Below are positions 61,096 through 64,000 of a stretch of 64,000 nucleotides of DNA, piece after piece. The translations under genes and the position numbers were made by a program. The notes below the pieces were generated by a model. It had not been told where the DNA came from. It did not search any database and saw only the letters and a list, made by a program, of their open reading frames with translations. Within the stretch, counting starts at the first letter, position 1; the number at the start of each line of letters is the position of its first letter. The stretch is from NCBI RefSeq assembly GCF_044803115.1, contig NZ_CP085224.1:4588001-4652000 (forward strand), read 5' to 3'. The DNA comes from Caenispirillum salinarum_A (GTDB taxonomy: Bacteria > Pseudomonadota > Alphaproteobacteria > Rhodospirillales > Rhodospirillaceae).

Positions 61096-61563
61096 ATGGC
61101 GGTGCGGGTCCAGCGCGAGGATTTCGACGTGGGCGCCGAAATGGCCGCCTTCTGCGCCGGCGATACGTCGGTGGGGGCCGTGGCGAGCTTCGTCGGCCTG
61201 GTCCGCGCCGACAAGACGGCCGAGGGGGAAGGTGCGGTCTCCGCCATGACCCTGGAACACTACCCCGGCATGACGGAACGCCAGTTGGAAGCCATCGAGG
61301 CCGAGGCGAAGACGCGCTGGCCGCTGCACGACGTGCTGGTCATCCACCGCCACGGCCGCATGGAACCGGGCGAGCGCATCGTGCTCGTCCTGACCGCCAG
61401 CAGCCACCGCCAGGCGGCGTTCGACGCCTGCGCCTTCCTCATGGACTGGCTGAAGACCAAGGCTCCCTTCTGGAAACTGGAAGAGACCCCCGACGGCGGC
61501 CGCTGGGTCGACGCGCGGGAAAGCGACGACGCGGCGGCGGCGCGGTGGGGCGAGGAAGGCTAG
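61096..61563 (+). CDS. moaE: Molybdopterin synthase large subunit
   Basis: A 155-residue catalytic subunit that converts precursor Z (cPMP) to molybdopterin with MoaD. Conserved parts include ASFVGLVR, LEHYPGM, VIHRHGRMEPGE, and KTKAPFWKLE with the active-site lysines. The stop codon overlaps that of the convergent DUF1801 gene. Confidence 0.96.
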   Translation: MAVRVQREDFDVGAEMAAFCAGDTSVGAVASFVGLVRADKTAEGEGAVSAMTLEHYPGMTERQLEAIEAEAKTRWPLHDVLVIHRHGRMEPGERIVLVLTASSHRQAAFDACAFLMDWLKTKAPFWKLEETPDGGRWVDARESDDAAAARWGEEG

Positions 61564-61895
61564 GCCGGCTCCGTCGCCAGCTTGACCGCCTGCGCCACGA
61601 ACCCCGCGACGCCCTTCGCCTGGACGTCCTCTGGCGCGCGCAGATTCACATGCCGCCGGTGCTTCCCCTTCCCCTCCAGATGCCCGGCCGGGTCCTCGAA
61701 CCGCGCCCCGTGGGAGAACTCCACGCTGGCGTGGCCGTCGTAGACGAAGAAGCCGGCGAAAAGGGTCCTGGGGTTCCCCGCCTCCATCTCGAACACCCGC
61801 CCGCCATACATGGCCCGCCCCTTGGCAGAGGGCGCGACGGCGGCAACGATCTCCTCGATCATGGCGCCGATCTGTTCGGCCGTGGCGAAGTCCAT
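61560..61895 (-). CDS. DUF1801 domain protein
   Basis: A 111-residue protein with features of the DUF1801/YdhG-like fold: RAMYGGRVFEM, LFAGFFVYDGHASVEFS and KGKHRRHVNLR. No catalytic function is known for the family. ATG 61895 gives the conserved start; the frame beyond to 62156 is not conserved. The gene is convergent with moaE and the two stop codons share bases 61560-61563. Confidence 0.75.
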   Translation of the reverse strand: MDFATAEQIGAMIEEIVAAVAPSAKGRAMYGGRVFEMEAGNPRTLFAGFFVYDGHASVEFSHGARFEDPAGHLEGKGKHRRHVNLRAPEDVQAKGVAGFVAQAVKLATEPA

Positions 61896-62152
61896 AGGCG
61901 ACGCTCCTGCTGGGTGGCGGTGCGCCATGGATGGTACTGGCAATCGCGCGGGACGGAAAGAGGCTTCGGCTGCCGCCGAGCGGGCGGCATATACCGGATG
62001 AGGACCCCCGGCTATCGCCGCGTGGACGATACTCTTTTTTGCGGGAAGGCAACAAGTTATCTGCCGGTCAGTCCTTCGAAAGCAGGCTTCTACATCCGCT
62101 GGCAGACACCGTGCGAGACACTGCAAGCCGCCCTTGCCGGAGGTAGCCCTTC

Positions 62153-62983
62153 TCACCCATCCTGCCGATCGGCGCCCACCACCCCCAGCACCGTCTGCGG
62201 GTCCAGCTTGTTTCCGAACCAGCTGACGCCGAAATGCAGGTGCGGGCCGGTCGCGCGGCCGGTGGCGCCGACCTCGCCGACCTTCTGGCCCGCCGCCACC
62301 ACGTCGCCCTCTGCCACGTCCATGCGGCTCAGGTGGGCGTAGACGGATTGCACGCCGTGGCCATGGTCGATCATCAGGGTCTGGCCGGTGAAGAACATGC
62401 CGTCATGCACCAGCGAGACCACCCCCGGCCCCGCCGCCAGCACCGGGCGGCCGGTTTCCGCCGCGTAGTCGGTGCCGGAGTGGGGGCTGCGGGGCTCGCC
62501 GTTCAGGATGCGCTGGCTGCCGAAGACGCCCGAGACCACCGTCTCGCCCTGGACCGGATGCACCCAGCCGGCGAAGACGTCGTCCGACGCCCGGTCCACC
62601 GCGCGGACCTCGGCGATGGCGGCGGATTCGGCGCGGATGCGGGCGATGACGTCGGGGTCCGGCGTGACCTTCTTGGGCGGCAGGCCGTCGATGCGCTGCA
62701 CGTCCCACTCCCGCGCGCCCACCGTCAGCGGCGTCACCACGCGACCACCGTCCGGTCCGATCTCCACCAACTCCACAGAGGGCTCGGCATCGCGACCGAA
62801 GCCGATGACGAAGCGGCCGGCCTCGTCCACCCGCACCGGCTGGCCGTCCAGCGTCACGGACGTGCCTGGCAGGGTGCGCCCGAAAACAAGCGCGCCCTGC
62901 TCCACCGGGCCGGTCAGTTCGGCGGCATTGGCCGGCGCGACGAACAGCAGCGCGGCGAAGGCGGCAGCGATTAGGCGGCGCAT
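62153..62983 (-). CDS. M23 family metallopeptidase (LytM-type)
   Basis: A 276-residue exported endopeptidase or peptidase-like activator. Residues 1-20 form a signal peptide ending ANA. The C-terminal M23 domain (about 140-265) has the zinc ligands in HSGTDYAAETG and GPHLHFGV, so it should be active on peptidoglycan crosslinks. Its ATG overlaps the xseA stop by one base (TGATG), so it is co-transcribed with xseA. Confidence 0.9.
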   Translation of the reverse strand: MRRLIAAAFAALLFVAPANAAELTGPVEQGALVFGRTLPGTSVTLDGQPVRVDEAGRFVIGFGRDAEPSVELVEIGPDGGRVVTPLTVGAREWDVQRIDGLPPKKVTPDPDVIARIRAESAAIAEVRAVDRASDDVFAGWVHPVQGETVVSGVFGSQRILNGEPRSPHSGTDYAAETGRPVLAAGPGVVSLVHDGMFFTGQTLMIDHGHGVQSVYAHLSRMDVAEGDVVAAGQKVGEVGATGRATGPHLHFGVSWFGNKLDPQTVLGVVGADRQDG

Positions 62984-64000
62984 CAGAACAGGCTCCCCTG
63001 GCGACCGTTGAATACAGGCTCCGGCGCGGCGGGCTTCTGCGCCTTGCGGGGGCGCAGGCGGGTTTTCTCCTCCGCGGCCTCCGGTGCCGGATCGGGCTCC
63101 GGCCTGGCCTTTTCCGACGGCGGCGGAGGCTCGGCCGCCCCCTCGCCGCGCACGCTGACCTCGGCGCGCTTGTCGTGACGGAACTCCAGCGACCACACGG
63201 CGCCCGGCGCGGTGCCCGTCGGATCCTCCACCACGCGGCCCTCGGCGTCGCGGACCAGCGCGAAGCCCCGGTTGAGCACGCGCTTGTGCGAGCAGCTTTC
63301 CAGCATCCGATCCTCGCGCTTGAGCGCATCGTCCCAGCCTCGCATGAGGCGGTCCATGTCCTCGCGCAAGCTCCGGCCGAGGCGCGTGACCTCCTTCCCC
63401 GCCCGGTCGATGTCGGCGCGCAGGGGTTCGGGCCGCAGGCGGGCGCCGGCGTGGAGGAGCGCCTGCTCGCGCTCGCTCAGGCGCTGGCGCATGCATTGAT
63501 CCATGGAGCGGCCGGCGACCTCCACCCGGTGCACCGCCATGTCCATCAACTCACGCGGGCCGCGCAGCTTCGCCACCGCCTCGCGCACCCGCCCGTCCAG
63601 GCCGTCGAACAGGCCGCGCGGGGCGTTGGCGAGGCGTTCCGCCCGGTCGTCCAGGCGCTGGGCGAAATCCTCCACCACGCGCGGCAGGTCGGGCAGGCCG
63701 CGCGCGCAGGCCTCCACCCGCACCCGCCGTTCCTCCAGCAGGCGGGAGACCGCGCCGTCCAGCCGGCTTTCGGTATCGCGCACCTGGGCCAGCAGGTCGA
63801 GCCGCACCGGCACGGCCTTTTCCGCCGCACCCGTGGGCGTCGGCGCGCGCAGGTCGCTGGCGTAGTCGATGAGCGTTGTATCCGTCTCGTGCCCGACGGC
63901 CGAGATCAGCGGGATGTGGCTGGCGGCGGCGGCGCGGACGACCATTTCCTCGTTGAAGGCCATCAGGTCCTCCAGCGAGCCGCCGCCGCGCGCGACGATC
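62983..64000 (-). CDS. xseA: Exodeoxyribonuclease VII large subunit, C-terminal part
   Basis: The 3' portion of xseA; the gene enters from beyond the right edge, so its start is missing. Conserved sequence visible here is ARGGGSLEDL followed by MAFNEE, PLISAVGHETDTTLIDYASDLRAPTPTGAAE, and KRVLNRGFALVRD. The enzyme degrades single-stranded DNA with XseB. The C-terminal tail past residue 285 of the visible part is Pro/Glu/Lys-rich and not conserved. Confidence 0.95.
   Translation of the reverse strand, partial: IVARGGGSLEDLMAFNEEMVVRAAAASHIPLISAVGHETDTTLIDYASDLRAPTPTGAAEKAVPVRLDLLAQVRDTESRLDGAVSRLLEERRVRVEACARGLPDLPRVVEDFAQRLDDRAERLANAPRGLFDGLDGRVREAVAKLRGPRELMDMAVHRVEVAGRSMDQCMRQRLSEREQALLHAGARLRPEPLRADIDRAGKEVTRLGRSLREDMDRLMRGWDDALKREDRMLESCSHKRVLNRGFALVRDAEGRVVEDPTGTAPGAVWSLEFRHDKRAEVSVRGEGAAEPPPPSEKARPEPDPAPEAAEEKTRLRPRKAQKPAAPEPVFNGRQGSLF

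Overview
The window is GC-rich, densely coded chromosomal DNA of an alphaproteobacterium. Gene content (a cbb3 oxidase ccoNOQP block followed by ccoGHIS/fixGHIS, HWE-type kinase with a stand-alone receiver, radA-cvpA-purF order, mla permease genes, GANTC-containing intergenic DNA) fits the Rhodospirillales best. That placement is inference from gene families, not from a database match. No phage, transposon, CRISPR array or rRNA operon is visible. Nearly every gene is a chromosomal housekeeping, envelope or signalling gene. The one insert-like gene is a small lower-GC XRE regulator at 15809-16243.

Layout, left to right. 8-3557: a Bax-type glucosaminidase, a tRNA-Ser(GGA) with its promoter, and an HWE/HisKA_2 sensor kinase with a single-domain response regulator. 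3586-8146: a bidirectional terminator, then minus-strand rpmI-rplT and pheS-pheT, separated by a hairpin-rich spacer that combines a terminator and a promoter. 8245-11803: a SPOR-domain lipoprotein, a diguanylate cyclase and a secreted alpha/beta hydrolase. 11873-19081: radA-cvpA-purF, the XRE gene with an apparent self-operator, and alr-mlaE-mlaF joined by ATGA overlaps. 19266-29493: a P-type ATPase, dnaB with DnaA boxes in front, an L,D-transpeptidase, recQ, an aldehyde dehydrogenase homologue without its catalytic cysteine, a GNAT and a family-4 glycosyltransferase. 29599-34463: a MscS-type channel, arsC and panB-panC.

34558-43181 is the respiratory core: ccoN-ccoO-ccoQ-ccoP (oxidase subunits), a 579-bp gap with an FNR/FixK-like box, then ccoG-ccoH-ccoI-ccoS (copper delivery and assembly). 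43523-52410 holds rlmI, a GNAT, and a run of four plus-strand genes: a phospholipase D/VTT fusion, an EEP-family hydrolase, a KdpD-like kinase whose N-terminal nucleotide site is destroyed, and a KdpE-like regulator. No kdpFABC transporter is present. 52486-57727: a two-cysteine IscU/NifU-like scaffold, a membrane-anchored cytochrome c, a PuuA-type glutamine synthetase homologue, a Na+/Ca2+ exchanger-type antiporter, and a pteridine-reductase-like SDR followed by folB. 58211-64000: uvrC, pgsA, moaD, moaE, a DUF1801 protein, an M23 endopeptidase and the 3' part of xseA, which runs off the window.

The points most worth a second look are the aldehyde dehydrogenase pseudoenzyme (26510-27913), the KdpD with a dead nucleotide fold linked to lipid-active genes (45595-52410), the DnaA boxes before dnaB (23678-23695), the GANTC/DnaA-like intergenic region before uvrC (57728-58210), the rplT-pheS control region, and an orphan terminator that suggests a leader or small RNA (45330-45364). 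I did not find a clearly new multi-gene system. The PLD-EEP-KdpDE run is the nearest candidate.
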